DNA of 64,000 nucleotides from Pseudonocardia humida (GCF_023898865.1 NZ_JAGSOV010000020.1:62001-126000), one strand, 5' to 3'; shown: positions 1 to 9,157, counted from the stretch's first letter. The notes: generated by a model from the letters alone, not told the origin. Numbers and translations are program-made.

Positions 1-64
1 GGTCGGCGACGAGCTCCCGGTGGGCGGCGGCGTGGCCGGTCGCGGTGGGGCTGGTGGTCGTCAC
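1..64 (-). CDS. N-terminus of probable acyl-CoA carboxylase carboxyltransferase subunit (partial)
   Basis: Only the first 21 codons are inside the window, reading leftward from a GTG at 64. A GGGAG ribosome-binding site precedes it on the minus strand. The peptide contains AAAHRELVAD, which resembles the start of actinobacterial acyl-CoA carboxylase beta subunits (propionyl-/methylcrotonyl-CoA type). The upstream side carries two palindromic TetR-type operators, and a TetR gene with the same operator lies 1.3 kb away, a common arrangement for branched-chain acyl-CoA catabolic operons. The start and strand are well supported. The product rests on a short N-terminal resemblance only. Confidence 0.35.
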   Translation of the reverse strand, partial: MTTTSPTATGHAAAHRELVAD

Positions 65-77
65 GCCCGACTCCCTC

Positions 78-114
78 GGTTAGCGGTCGTTAACCACGTT
101 AGCGACCATTAACC
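78..114. promoter_or_regulatory. Tandem TetR-type operators
   Basis: Two 18-bp pseudo-palindromes sit back to back: GGTTAGCGGTCGTTAACC at 78-95 and CGTTAGCGACCATTAACC at 97-114. Both have GTTA/TAAC outer arms. They lie just upstream of the leftward gene starting at 64. A third copy precedes the TetR gene at 1339, so that regulator is the likely ligand. Binding is inferred. Confidence 0.6.
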
Positions 115-144
115 GGAGGCGCCATGGGCCACCCCGGGGAAGGG

Positions 145-1248
145 TCAGCGGGACTGACCGCGGGTGGGGGTGCCGCGCGGGTCGGTGGGGACGTGCCCGC
201 CGCGGCGGTCGGGGCCCCCACCGCGCGGCCCGCCCTGCTGGTTCGGCGGGTTCGGCTGGTTCTGCTGCCCCGGACCGGGGGGCGGCAGGTTGGGATCGAT
301 CGGCTTGATGACGCCGGTGGTCGGGCCGGGCGGGCCCTGCGGGTGGAACCGCTGCCGCGGACCGGTGGTCTCGCTCGGGCGCACGATCGGGATCCCGCGC
401 GGCGCGGTGACCGGGTCCTCGCGGGCGTCCTCGTCGCGGACGGGGCGGACGTCCTGCGGGCCGCGGGGCAGCGGGTTGATCACCGTGGTGGCCTCGCCGG
501 TGTCCGACTGGTCCGGCTGGCCGTGGACCGGCTGGTTCGGCTTGCCCTGCGGCCCCTGCTGGCCCGGGGCGGCGGCGCGCGGGCGGACCGCGGGCATGCC
601 GCCGGACGCCGTGGTGGAGACGGGCGCGGTGTGGTGCTCCGGGCCGTGGCCGGTGTCGTCGCGGCGCAGCTGCGGAGCCGTCCCGGACAGCAGCGCGTCG
701 ACGACCTTGCCGAGCCGGTCGACCTCGCTGCGCAGCGCGCCCGCGGCGGACCGGTCGAGCTGGCCGCGCTGGATCTGGTCGAGCCCGTTGCCCAGCGCGG
801 AGAGCGGGGCGCGCAGCTCGTGGCCGGTCGCGGCGAGGCGGTGCTGCACGGCGCGGGCCTCCTCGAGCCTGCCCAGCAGCGCGTTCATCGTCTCGGCCAG
901 CCGGGCCACCTCGTCCTGGCCCGCGGGCTCCGGCAGCGGCCGGTCGGGGTCGACCGCCGAGGCGGCCCGCGCCCGCAGCGACTCCACCGCGCCGAGCGGC
1001 TGCCCGGCGAACAGGTAGAACACCAGGCCGGAGACCACGATGAGGACCGGGACCGCGATCAGCACGTCGAACACCAGCGTGTCCGACACCGCCTGCTGGG
1101 CCGTCTCGTCGAGCCGGTCCTCGAGGGACGTGCCCACCAGGAAGATCAGTCCGACGCCCGAGAGCACCAGGACGACCGCCATCACCACTGCAGCGGTGAG
1201 CGCCGCTGTGACGCGCGCGCCGATCCGTGCACCGAGCCCGCCCACCAT
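145..1248 (-). CDS. Histidine-kinase-like membrane protein: HAMP and HisKA, no ATPase domain
   Basis: A 367-residue protein. Two membrane helices (about 13-38 and 60-82) flank a short extracytoplasmic loop. A HAMP-like linker (about 82-130) follows, then a HisKA dimerisation helix with HELRAPLS, whose phospho-acceptor would be His143. After about residue 195 there is no HATPase_c domain: no N, G1 or G2 boxes. The rest is a Pro/Gly/Gln-rich, probably disordered tail of about 170 residues. It therefore cannot autophosphorylate by itself. It may be a phosphotransfer or scaffold protein, or a kinase whose catalytic domain was replaced. No response regulator is adjacent. The start is the ATG at 1248. 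Confidence 0.6.
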   Translation of the reverse strand: MVGGLGARIGARVTAALTAAVVMAVVLVLSGVGLIFLVGTSLEDRLDETAQQAVSDTLVFDVLIAVPVLIVVSGLVFYLFAGQPLGAVESLRARAASAVDPDRPLPEPAGQDEVARLAETMNALLGRLEEARAVQHRLAATGHELRAPLSALGNGLDQIQRGQLDRSAAGALRSEVDRLGKVVDALLSGTAPQLRRDDTGHGPEHHTAPVSTTASGGMPAVRPRAAAPGQQGPQGKPNQPVHGQPDQSDTGEATTVINPLPRGPQDVRPVRDEDAREDPVTAPRGIPIVRPSETTGPRQRFHPQGPPGPTTGVIKPIDPNLPPPGPGQQNQPNPPNQQGGPRGGGPDRRGGHVPTDPRGTPTRGQSR

Positions 1249-1302
1249 GGCAAGAGCGTAACGACAAGGCGCGCGACCCTGAATACCGCGCGGACGTCAG
1301 TC

Positions 1303-1320
1303 GGTTAGGAACCGTTAACC
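1303..1320. promoter_or_regulatory. TetR-type operator upstream of the tetR gene
   Basis: GGTTAGGAACCGTTAACC is a palindrome with GGTTA/TAACC arms, ending 18 bp before the TetR start at 1339 and 55 bp from the divergent gene starting at 1248. The extended form TCGGTTAGnnnnnGTTAAC is shared with the site at 76-94. This implies autoregulation plus control of the gene at the left edge. Confidence 0.6.
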
Positions 1321-1338
1321 CCGCGCTACGCTGCGACG

Positions 1339-1926
1339 ATGGCCACCGCCGGGGCCGCCGGCCCGAGCCGGCGCCAGCAGATCCTCACCGTGGCCGCGCA
1401 GCTGTTCGCCCGGCGCGGCTTCCACGGGGTCAGCATCGCCGACCTGGGGGCCGCCGTGGGGATCAGCGGACCGGCCCTCTACCGGCACTTCCCGGGCAAG
1501 GAGGCGCTGCTCACCGAGCTGTTGGTGGGCATAAGCGAGCACCTGCTGGCCGGCGGTCGGGGGATCGCGGCCGGCTCGGGCGACCCGTCCGAGGTGCTCG
1601 CCGCGCTGGTCCGCTTCCACGCCGACTTCGCGCTGCGCGAGCCGGAGCTGATCGTGGTGCAGGACCGCGACCTGGCCAGCCTGCCCCCCGCCGAGCAGCA
1701 CCGGGTGCGCCAGCTGCAGCGCACGTACGTCGAGATCTGGGTGAGGACGCTGCGCCGGGTGCACCCCGCCCTCGCCGCCGAGGCGGCCCGCACGGCGGCG
1801 CACGGCGCGTTCGGGCTGCTCAACTCCACCCCGCACGCGGGCTCGCGCGAGCCGGAGGTCGCCGCGCTGCTCGGCCGGATGGCGCTCGCCGCGCTGACCG
1901 GCCTCACCCCGACCGCAGCGGGCTGA
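1339..1926 (+). CDS. TetR/AcrR-family transcriptional repressor
   Basis: A 195-residue regulator. The N-terminal HTH (about residues 10-58) has the typical TetR pattern ending in ALYRHFPGKEALL. The remainder is an all-helical ligand-binding domain. The ATG at 1339 is chosen because it opens the HTH-containing frame immediately after the operator at 1303-1320. The same operator occurs twice before the leftward gene at 64, so the probable regulon is this gene and that operon. If the partial neighbour is an acyl-CoA carboxylase, the ligand may be an acyl-CoA, as for TetR regulators of branched-chain catabolism. The ligand is inference. Confidence 0.85.
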   Translation: MATAGAAGPSRRQQILTVAAQLFARRGFHGVSIADLGAAVGISGPALYRHFPGKEALLTELLVGISEHLLAGGRGIAAGSGDPSEVLAALVRFHADFALREPELIVVQDRDLASLPPAEQHRVRQLQRTYVEIWVRTLRRVHPALAAEAARTAAHGAFGLLNSTPHAGSREPEVAALLGRMALAALTGLTPTAAG

Positions 1927-2050
1927 CCCGCCGGTACGGGTGACGGGCCGCGCGCCGGTCTTGGCGGACGTGAACGATTCAGGGACCATCGTGGGCGAAC
2001 TGTCGTTCCCACCGGCGCGGGCGGCCCCACCGCACCGCCGGGAGGCGCAC

Positions 2051-4831
2051 GTGAGCATCCAGGACCCCGCCGTCGACGCCGCGCCCGACCTGCTGGCGCC
2101 CGACTCGCTCGCCGCGCACGCCGGCGTGGTCTCCGAACGGACCCACGAGGCCCTGCGCGCCGACATCCGCAGGCTCTCCACGATGCTCGGCCAGACGCTG
2201 GCCCACCACGGCGGTCCGGAGCTGCTGGAGCTGGTCGAGCAGGTCCGCGTGCTGTCGCGGGCGGCCGTGCGGTCCGGGGACGACGCCGGGATCACCGCCC
2301 TGCTGCGCGGCCTGGACGCGGGCGCGGCGGTCTCGCTGACCAGGGCGTTCTCCCAGTACTTCCAGCTGGCCAACATCGCAGAGCAGCGGCACCGGGCGCG
2401 CGAGCTGGCCGCGTCACGCCCGGAGGGGCGCGGCAGGCTGCACCGGCTCATGCAGCGCCTCGCGGTCACGGCCGACCGCGCCGAGGTGCAGGACGCGCTG
2501 AGCCGCACCGAGCTGCGTCCGGTATTCACCGCGCACCCCACCGAGTCGTCGCGGCAGTCGGTGCTGGCGATCCTGCGCCGGGTGGCCGACGCCCTCGACC
2601 GCGGCGCGCCCGACGAGTCGCTGGCCGCGCTGGTCGACCTGCTCTGGCAGACCGACGAGCTGCGCCCGGGCAGGCCGACGGTGGCCGACGAGGCCAGGGC
2701 GATCGGCTGGTACATGGAGCAGCTGGGCGGCCACGCCGTGCCCGACCTGCTCGGCGAGTTCGAGCGGGAGGTGCGGGCGGCCGGGTTCGACGTGCCGGAC
2801 GGGCCCAGCCCGCTGGTGCTGGGCTGCTGGGTCGGCGGCGACCGCGACGGCAACCCCAACGTCACCCCGGCGGTCACCCGCGAGGTGCTGGAGCTGTACT
2901 CGGACCGGGCCGTGCGCATCCAGGAGGGGCTGGTCGAGGAGCTGATCAGCGAGCTGTCGCTGTCGACGCGGGTGATCGGGGTGTCCGAGGAGCTGCGCTC
3001 GTCGCTGGCCCGGGACCGGCGCGCGCTGCCCGACGTGCACGACCGGTTCATCCGGCTCAACGCCCACGAGCCCTACCGGTTGAAGCTGTCCTACGTGCTG
3101 GCCCGGCTGGCCAACACCCGCACGCGGCTGCGGGAGCGCACCGCCCACGTGCCCGGGCACGACTACCTCGGCCCGCACGGCTACATCGCCGACCTGGCCC
3201 TGCTCGACCGCTCGCTGCGCGCGCACCTCGGCGGCCGGATCGCCGACGGCACCCTGGCCAGGGCGCTGCGCAGCGCCCGGGCGATCGGGCTGCACCTGGC
3301 CGAGCTGGACGTGCGCGAGCACAGCGCGCGCCACCACGCCGCGCTCGGGGCCGTCTACGACGCGCTCGGCGAGCTGGACAGGCCCTACGCCGAGCTGACC
3401 AGGGCCGAGCGCACCGCGCTGCTGGCCGCCGAGCTGGACAGCGGCCGCCCGCTGGTCCGGCGCCACTACGGGCTGCCCGACGGCGCCGCCGACGTGCTGG
3501 CGATCTTCGACATGCTGCACGACGTCCAGCACGAGTTCGGCCGCGAGGTCGCGCAGACCTACATCGTGTCGATGTGCCAGGGCGTGGACGACCTGCTGGC
3601 GGTGACGGTGCTGGCCCGCGAGGCGTTCATGGTGGAGCTGCGCAACGACCCGCGCAGCTCGGTCGACCTGGTGCCGCTGTTCGAGACGGTCGAGGAGCTG
3701 AGCCAGGCCGGTCCCCTGCTCGACGAGCTGCTGTCCGTGCCCGGCTACCGCCAGCAGGTGCGCAACCGCGGCGACCTGCAGGAGGTCATGCTCGGCTACT
3801 CCGACTCCAACAAGGGCGCCGGGATCACCACCTCCCAGTGGGAGATCCACCGCGCGCAGCGCCAGCTGCGCGACATCGCGGCCAAGCACGGCGTGCGGCT
3901 GCGGCTGTTCCACGGCCGGGGCGGATCGGTGGGGCGCGGCGGCGGCCCGTCGGCGGAGGCGGTGGCCTCGGCGCCGTTCGGCACCGTGGACGCCACCATG
4001 AAGACCACCGAGCAGGGCGAGGTGGTCTCGGACAAGTACTCGCTGCCCGCGCTGGCCCACGACAACCTGGAGATCATGCTGTCGGCGGTGCTGGAGGCGA
4101 CGCTGCTGCACCAGTCCTCGCGCTGGGACGGCGCCACCCTCGACCGCTGGGACGAGGCGATGACCGTGGTGTCCGACGCCGCCCGGGCCGCCTACCGCGG
4201 GCTGGTCGAGCAGCCGGGGCTGGCGGAGTTCTTCGCCGCCGCGACCCCGGTCGACGAACTGGGCGAGCTCAACTTCGGCTCGCGGCCGTCACGGCGCCCC
4301 GGCGCGGGCACCCCCACCCTGGAGGACCTGCGGGCCATCCCGTGGGTGTTCGGCTGGACGCAGACCCGGATGGTGGTGCCCGGCTGGTACGGCCTGGGCA
4401 GCGGGCTGCTCGCGGCCCGCGAGGCGGGCTACGGCGAGGTGCTCGACGAGATGCGCCGCTGGGCGTTCTTCACGAACCTGCTGGGCAACGTGGAGATGAC
4501 GCTGGCCAAGACCGACCTGCGGATCGCCGGGTTCTACGTGGCCGAGCTGGTCGATCCGGCGCTGCACCCGGTCTTCGACGACATCACCGCCGAGCACGCC
4601 CGCACCCTGCGCGAGGTGCTGCGGCTGACCGGCAGCCCCACGCTGCTGGCCCGGCACCCGGTGCTGCGCAACACGCTGGCGGTGCGCGCGTCGTACCTGG
4701 AGCCGTTGCACCACCTGCAGGTCGAGCTGCTGGCCCGGCGGCGGCGCACGTCCGACCCCGACCCGGAGCTGCGCCGGGCGCTGTCGCTGACGGTGAACGG
4801 GATCGCGGCGGGGCTGCGCAACACGGGCTGA
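2051..4831 (+). CDS. ppc: Phosphoenolpyruvate carboxylase
   Basis: A 926-residue enzyme, normal length for bacterial PEPC. It carboxylates PEP to oxaloacetate and replenishes the TCA cycle. Diagnostic motifs are present in order: FTAHPTESSRQ (catalytic His), GGDRDGNPNVT, LGYSDSNKGAGITTSQW, the phosphate-binding HGRGGSVGRGGGP loop, QGEVVSDKY and WTQTRMVVPGWYG. The frame is open further upstream, but the GTG at 2051 has a good GGAGG Shine-Dalgarno at 2041-2045 and starts where homologues start. The gene stands alone. No nearby operator was seen. Confidence 0.97.
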   Translation: MSIQDPAVDAAPDLLAPDSLAAHAGVVSERTHEALRADIRRLSTMLGQTLAHHGGPELLELVEQVRVLSRAAVRSGDDAGITALLRGLDAGAAVSLTRAFSQYFQLANIAEQRHRARELAASRPEGRGRLHRLMQRLAVTADRAEVQDALSRTELRPVFTAHPTESSRQSVLAILRRVADALDRGAPDESLAALVDLLWQTDELRPGRPTVADEARAIGWYMEQLGGHAVPDLLGEFEREVRAAGFDVPDGPSPLVLGCWVGGDRDGNPNVTPAVTREVLELYSDRAVRIQEGLVEELISELSLSTRVIGVSEELRSSLARDRRALPDVHDRFIRLNAHEPYRLKLSYVLARLANTRTRLRERTAHVPGHDYLGPHGYIADLALLDRSLRAHLGGRIADGTLARALRSARAIGLHLAELDVREHSARHHAALGAVYDALGELDRPYAELTRAERTALLAAELDSGRPLVRRHYGLPDGAADVLAIFDMLHDVQHEFGREVAQTYIVSMCQGVDDLLAVTVLAREAFMVELRNDPRSSVDLVPLFETVEELSQAGPLLDELLSVPGYRQQVRNRGDLQEVMLGYSDSNKGAGITTSQWEIHRAQRQLRDIAAKHGVRLRLFHGRGGSVGRGGGPSAEAVASAPFGTVDATMKTTEQGEVVSDKYSLPALAHDNLEIMLSAVLEATLLHQSSRWDGATLDRWDEAMTVVSDAARAAYRGLVEQPGLAEFFAAATPVDELGELNFGSRPSRRPGAGTPTLEDLRAIPWVFGWTQTRMVVPGWYGLGSGLLAAREAGYGEVLDEMRRWAFFTNLLGNVEMTLAKTDLRIAGFYVAELVDPALHPVFDDITAEHARTLREVLRLTGSPTLLARHPVLRNTLAVRASYLEPLHHLQVELLARRRRTSDPDPELRRALSLTVNGIAAGLRNTG

Positions 4832-4960
4832 GCGGTATACCAGCGGAATCGAATACGTCTTCGAGAGCGCCTTGTCGGCGGCCCGATAATCGCGGGGCGG
4901 AAAACGTCGGCCGGTGCCGCCGTCTACCATCGCCCACTCCGGACAGGAGTGGGAGGCACC

Positions 4961-5788
4961 GTGCGCGATGACCTCGATCCGGCGGCGATCACGACGCCGG
5001 CGCAGTTCTCGGCCGCACTCCGCGACCTCGCCGCGGGCCGTTTCAATTGCGGACGCAAGATTCCACTCCGCACCATCCGCGCGCGCATCCGGGTGTTGCA
5101 CGTCGTCGACCGCATCCTGCGCGACTGCGGCACTCCGGAGACCTGGCCGTTCGCTCCGCTGCCCGTCCTGCCGCCCAGCCGCATCGAGATCGAGGAGTGG
5201 CTCGCGGACAGCCGGGCCCTACCCGACCCGGTCTCGCTCGGTCGGCTGCTGGCGGCGTGCCTCGTGCCCGCGGCGCTCATCCAGCAGTGGCAGGACGCGC
5301 TGCACCGGGTCGAGAACTCCACCGCTGGTCAGGGCATGGTCCCGGGCCTCGGACCGGCACTGCGCCCGGTCGCGTCATTGACGTTCCTGTCGCACAGCTC
5401 GGCGGACAAGCCCGCCGTGCACACGCTCTACGACCGCCTCACCGCCGACGGCGTCCGCTGCTGGCTGGACGAGCAGGACCTCCTCCCCGGCCAGGACTGG
5501 GAATCGGAGATCATGCGCGCTCTCGACGACGCCGAGCGCGTGCTCGTCTGCCTGTCGCGCACGTCGCTCGCCGGCGCCGGATTCATGCGCCGCGAGGTCG
5601 AATTCGCCCTCGACCGCGCGATGGACCGGCGACCGGGAACCATCTACCTGATACCGGTGCGACTGGAACCGTGCGACATCCCCCGAGAACTGAAGCACCT
5701 GCATCACGTCGACCTGTTCACGCCGATCGGGTACACCCGGCTGGTCCACGCGATCCGGCACGGCTTCCCGGTCACCGGCCGCTGGTGA
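4961..5788 (+). CDS. TIR-domain protein with helical N-terminal region
   Basis: A 275-residue protein. Residues about 1-120 are helical and weakly resemble the TPAEF...LREL N-terminal domain of actinobacterial conflict proteins. Residues about 138-265 form a TIR domain: TFLSHSSADK, then RCWLDEQDLLPGQDWESEI, a core strand VLVCLS and a C-terminal IPVRLEP segment. Glu183 (in WESEI) sits where TIR NADases have their catalytic glutamate. The GTG at 4961 has a GGAGG site at 4952-4956. No ThsA, Argonaute or SIR2/SLOG partner is adjacent, so any defence role is by analogy only. It may be a self-contained NADase effector or a scaffold. Confidence 0.8.
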   Translation: MRDDLDPAAITTPAQFSAALRDLAAGRFNCGRKIPLRTIRARIRVLHVVDRILRDCGTPETWPFAPLPVLPPSRIEIEEWLADSRALPDPVSLGRLLAACLVPAALIQQWQDALHRVENSTAGQGMVPGLGPALRPVASLTFLSHSSADKPAVHTLYDRLTADGVRCWLDEQDLLPGQDWESEIMRALDDAERVLVCLSRTSLAGAGFMRREVEFALDRAMDRRPGTIYLIPVRLEPCDIPRELKHLHHVDLFTPIGYTRLVHAIRHGFPVTGRW

Positions 5789-5911
5789 CCTGACGGCGAT
5801 CCGTCGATCGAGTCCCATCCCGTCGGTCGGGGCCACACGCAGCGCGCCGACCACATCCGGGGGCGCGTCACACGCCGGCGAGGACAGCTCCGGACCGGCC
5901 GAATCCACCCA

Positions 5912-5959
5912 TTGTTCAACAACCCCTTTGCTCCACGTGCAACCTGACGTACCGTACGG
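5912..5959 (+). promoter_or_regulatory. Putative promoter and GntR/FCD-type operator of the pxp operon
   Basis: TTGTTCAACAA at 5912-5922 is a perfect palindrome matching the TnGTnnnACnA consensus of FadR/FCD-type GntR regulators. A possible -35 (TTGCTC, 5928-5933) and -10 (TACCGT, 5950-5955) follow with 16-bp spacing. The -10 is embedded in the CCGTACGG palindrome at 5952-5959. No GntR gene is adjacent, so the regulator is unknown. The promoter assignment is by eye. Confidence 0.4.
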
Positions 5960-5999
5960 AGTGGCAGTGGTCCAGGTCATGGATCGGGAGGGCAGCGGC

Positions 6000-6059
6000 A
6001 TGTGGAGCGCGCCGGACGTCGGACCGTCTCACGGCGGTGTCCCGTCGACGACTCTGTGA
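6000..6059 (+). CDS. Possible 19-codon leader ORF upstream of pxpA
   Basis: An ATG at 6000 is preceded by a strong GGGAGGG Shine-Dalgarno (5986-5992), better than any site before pxpA. It encodes 19 residues and stops at 6057-6059, five bases before a GTG and ten before the pxpA ATG, so translational coupling or attenuation is conceivable. The peptide has no recognisable feature. It may be fortuitous. Confidence 0.3.
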   Translation: MWSAPDVGPSHGGVPSTTL

Positions 6060-6069
6060 CCCTGTGACC

Positions 6070-6831
6070 ATGGACCTCAACTCCGATCTCGGCGAGTCGT
6101 TCGGCCGGTGGGTGCTCGGCGACGACGAGGCGATGCTCGAACTCGTGACCTCGGCGAACGTCGCCTGCGGCTTCCACGCGGGCGACCCGTCGACGTTGCG
6201 GCGCACCTGCGCCTCGGCCGCCCGCTGGGGGGTGGCGGTCGGGGCGCAGGTGGGGTACCGCGACCTGGCCGGCTTCGGGCGGCGGTTCATCGACGTGGCG
6301 CCGGCCGAGCTGGCCGCCGACGTGATCTACCAGATCGGCGCGCTCGACGGGATGTGCCGGGTCGCGGGCACGTCCGTGCGGTACGTCAAGCCGCACGGCG
6401 CGCTCTACAACACCGCGGTGCACCACACCGCGCAGGCCCAGGCCGTGGTCGACGCCGTCCGCGACTACGACAAGTCGCTGCCGGTGCTGGGACTGCCCGG
6501 CTCGGAGCTGCTGCGGCTGGCCGAGGCGGCGGGGCTGCGGACCGTGCGGGAGTTCTTCGTCGACCGCGGCTACACCCCGCAGGGCACCCTCGTGCCGCGC
6601 AGCGAGCCCGGCGCCCTGCTGGAGGACCCCGACGAGGTGGCCGAGCGGGTGCTGCGGATGGTGAGCGCGGGCTCGGTGGTCGCGGTGGACGGCAGTGCGG
6701 TCGAGGTGCGCGCCGAGTCGGCCTGCGTGCACGGCGACTCCCCCGGCGCGGTGGCCATGGCCCGCGCGGTGCGCGACCGGCTGGAGGCGGCGGGGGTGGC
6801 GCTGCGGCCGTTCGTCGGTGGGCCTTCGTGA
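6070..6831 (+). CDS. pxpA: 5-oxoprolinase subunit A (LamB/YcsF family)
   Basis: A 253-residue member of the LamB/YcsF family. With PxpB and PxpC it forms the ATP-dependent 5-oxoprolinase that opens pyroglutamate to glutamate. The signature [11 protein letters not shown] starts at residue 2, followed by [21 protein letters not shown] and [10 protein letters not shown], which hold the metal/substrate-binding His and Asp residues. The ATG at 6070 puts the conserved Asp at position 2. A GTG two codons upstream is an alternative, and neither has a strong ribosome-binding site. The stop overlaps the pxpB start (GTGA). Confidence 0.93.
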   Translation: MDLNSDLGESFGRWVLGDDEAMLELVTSANVACGFHAGDPSTLRRTCASAARWGVAVGAQVGYRDLAGFGRRFIDVAPAELAADVIYQIGALDGMCRVAGTSVRYVKPHGALYNTAVHHTAQAQAVVDAVRDYDKSLPVLGLPGSELLRLAEAAGLRTVREFFVDRGYTPQGTLVPRSEPGALLEDPDEVAERVLRMVSAGSVVAVDGSAVEVRAESACVHGDSPGAVAMARAVRDRLEAAGVALRPFVGGPS

Positions 6832-7433
6832 ACGTGCTGCCCTGCGGCGACGCCGCCCTGCTCGTGGACGTCGACGACCTGCGCGAGGTGCTGGCGCTGG
6901 CCGATGCGCTGCGCGCGGACGCCCCGCCGGGGGTGCTGGACGTCGTGCCGGCCGCGCGGACCGTGCTGCTGACCGTCGCCCCCGGCACCGACCTGGCCGC
7001 GGTCCGCCGGGCGGTGCTGGAGCTGCGGGTCGAGCCCGGCGCGGCACCCCCGGACGGCGAGGTGGTGGAGATCCCCGTGCACTACGACGGCCCCGACCTC
7101 GACGAGGTCGGCGAGCTGACCGGCCTCGGCCGCGACGGCGTCGTCGAGGCGCACACCGGGCGGCCGTGGCGGGTGGCGTTCGGCGGGTTCGCCCCCGGCT
7201 TCGCCTACCTGGTCGACGGCGACCCGCGGCTGGACGTGGCCCGCCGCAGCGAGCCGCGGACCACCGTCCCGGCCGGCTCGGTCGGGCTGGCCGGCGAGTT
7301 CTCCGGCGTGTACCCGCGGGCGTCGCCGGGCGGTTGGCAGCTGATCGGGCGCACCGGTGCGACCCTGTGGAGCATGGACACCGGCGCCCTGCTGCAGCCC
7401 GGCGGCCGCGTGCGGTTCGTGGAGGCGCGATGA
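6828..7433 (+). CDS. pxpB: 5-oxoprolinase subunit B (allophanate hydrolase subunit 1 family)
   Basis: A 201-residue protein, family AHS1/KipI. It begins at the conserved [11 protein letters not shown] segment and contains the family block [12 protein letters not shown] and [20 protein letters not shown]. It forms the catalytic complex with PxpC and acts on pyroglutamate together with PxpA. The GTG at 6828 overlaps the pxpA stop, and its own stop overlaps the pxpC ATG, showing tight translational coupling. Confidence 0.93.
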   Translation: MNVLPCGDAALLVDVDDLREVLALADALRADAPPGVLDVVPAARTVLLTVAPGTDLAAVRRAVLELRVEPGAAPPDGEVVEIPVHYDGPDLDEVGELTGLGRDGVVEAHTGRPWRVAFGGFAPGFAYLVDGDPRLDVARRSEPRTTVPAGSVGLAGEFSGVYPRASPGGWQLIGRTGATLWSMDTGALLQPGGRVRFVEAR

Positions 7434-8323
7434 GCGCGGGGAGGGCAGGCGGGCGGGCCGTGGAGGTGCTGGCCGTCGGCCCGCTGGCCCTGGTCGAGGA
7501 CCTGGGCCGGCCCGGTCTGGCGGCCACCGGCGTCGGCCGCTCCGGGGCCGCCGACCGCGCCGCGCTGCGGCTGGCCAACCGGCTCGTCGCCAACCCGGAG
7601 GGCGCCGCCGGCATCGAGGTCACCTTCGGCGGGCTCGCCGTGCGGGCCACCGCCCGCCACACGGTCGCGCTGGCCGGCGCGGCCGCCCCCGCCGACGTCG
7701 ACGGCACGCCGGTCGGCCACCACTGCCTGGTCCACCTGCGCCCCGGCCAGGTGCTGCGGCTCGGCGTCCCGCCCACCGGCCTGCGCAGCTACCTGGCCGT
7801 GCGCGGCGGCATCTCGGTCGACCCGGTGCTCGGCTCGCGCAGCACCGACGTGCTCGGCGAGCTCGGGCCGCCGCGGCTGGAGGTCGGGCAGGTGCTGCCG
7901 GTCGGACCCGAGCCCGACGACCTGCCGCTGATCGACGTGGCCCCGGTGGCCGACCCCCCGGGCGGACCGGTCACCCTGCGCGCCGTCGCCGGGCCGCGCG
8001 CCGACCGCGTCGCCGACCTGTCCGTGCTCGCCGCCACCACCTGGACGGCGTCCAGCCGCAGCGACCGGGTCGGCATGCGGCTGGAGGGCGGCAGGCTGGA
8101 CTGGGCGCACGGCGGCGAGATCCCCAGCGAGGGCATGGTCCGCGGCGCCGTGCAGGTGCCCTCCGGCGGCGAGCCGGTCGTGTTCCTGGCCGACCACCCG
8201 ATCACCGGCGGCTACCCGGTCGCCGCCGTCGTGGTGGACGCCGACGTCGACCGGGCCGCGCAGGTCCGGCCCGGGCAGACCGTGCGCTTCCGGCTCGTCG
8301 ACCCACCGTGGAGGGACCGTTGA
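7430..8323 (+). CDS. pxpC: 5-oxoprolinase subunit C (allophanate hydrolase subunit 2 family)
   Basis: A 297-residue AHS2/KipA-family protein. Family blocks seen include [19 protein letters not shown] near the N-terminus, [20 protein letters not shown] in the middle and [20 protein letters not shown] near the C-terminus. The ATG at 7430 overlaps the pxpB stop, and its stop overlaps the next start. It completes the three-subunit pyroglutamate hydrolase. Confidence 0.93.
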   Translation: MSAGRAGGRAVEVLAVGPLALVEDLGRPGLAATGVGRSGAADRAALRLANRLVANPEGAAGIEVTFGGLAVRATARHTVALAGAAAPADVDGTPVGHHCLVHLRPGQVLRLGVPPTGLRSYLAVRGGISVDPVLGSRSTDVLGELGPPRLEVGQVLPVGPEPDDLPLIDVAPVADPPGGPVTLRAVAGPRADRVADLSVLAATTWTASSRSDRVGMRLEGGRLDWAHGGEIPSEGMVRGAVQVPSGGEPVVFLADHPITGGYPVAAVVVDADVDRAAQVRPGQTVRFRLVDPPWRDR

Positions 8324-9108
8324 TGACCGTCACCGAGCTGATCCCCGAGCAGGCCCGCGACCGGTTCGCCCGCGGCCTGGTCACCCCGACGGCGGGCTGG
8401 TGCCCCGGCTGGGCCCAGGCCAACCTCATCGCCGTCCCGCGCGCTCTGGCCTGGGACTTCCTGCTGTTCACCCAGCGCAACCCGAAGCCGTGCCCGGTGC
8501 TGGACGTGCTGGAGGCCGGGGCCACCGGGGGCCCGCTCCTCGACGGCGACATCCGCACCGACCTGCCGCTGTACCGCGTCTACGTCGACGGCGAGCTCGC
8601 CGAGGAGACCACGGACGTGACCGGCTGGTGGCGCGGCGACCTCGTCGGGTTCCTGATCGGATGCAGCTTCACCTTCGAGCGGGCGCTGGTGGCGGCGGGC
8701 GTGCCCGTCCGGCACGTCGACCAGGGCGTCAACGTGCCGATGTACCGCACGACGCGGCGCTGCCGGTCCGCCGGGTCGGTGGGCGGACCGCTGGTGGTGT
8801 CGATGCGCCCGGTGCCGGGCGCGCTGGTCGAGACGGCGGTGCGGGTGACCGCGGCCTACCCGGCGGTGCACGGCGCCCCCGTGCACGTCGGCGACCCCGC
8901 GGAGCTGGGCATCGCCGACCTCGACCAGCCCGACTACGGCGACGCCGTGCGGTTCGAGCCGGGCGACGTCCCGGTGTTCTGGGCGTGCGGGGTGACCCCG
9001 CAGGCCGCGGTGGTCGAGTCGCGCCCGCCGCTGGCGATCGCGCACGCGCCCGGCCACATGCTGATCACCGACGCGCGCGACGAGGACTACCGGATCCGCA
9101 CCGCGTAG
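8323..9108 (+). CDS. DUF1445-family putative hydro-lyase
   Basis: A 261-residue member of the DUF1445 (D-glutamate cyclase-like, putative hydro-lyase) family. Family landmarks are an N-terminal QANL segment, [10 protein letters not shown] with its conserved Cys, NVPMYRT and [12 protein letters not shown]. It overlaps pxpC by one base (TGATG) and is the last gene of the pxp operon, an association common in bacteria. Mammalian relatives convert D-glutamate to 5-oxo-D-proline, which fits pyroglutamate/glutamate metabolism here. The exact substrate is not shown by the sequence. Confidence 0.85.
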   Translation: MTVTELIPEQARDRFARGLVTPTAGWCPGWAQANLIAVPRALAWDFLLFTQRNPKPCPVLDVLEAGATGGPLLDGDIRTDLPLYRVYVDGELAEETTDVTGWWRGDLVGFLIGCSFTFERALVAAGVPVRHVDQGVNVPMYRTTRRCRSAGSVGGPLVVSMRPVPGALVETAVRVTAAYPAVHGAPVHVGDPAELGIADLDQPDYGDAVRFEPGDVPVFWACGVTPQAAVVESRPPLAIAHAPGHMLITDARDEDYRIRTA

Positions 9109-9157
9109 CCGGCGGGCTCGTGCCCGGCGGCCGGCCCGGGCCGCAGGGTGATCGGCA

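Noticed and set aside
4961..5788. Thoeris system
   Set aside because: TIR protein present but no ThsA-like SIR2/SLOG gene on either side.
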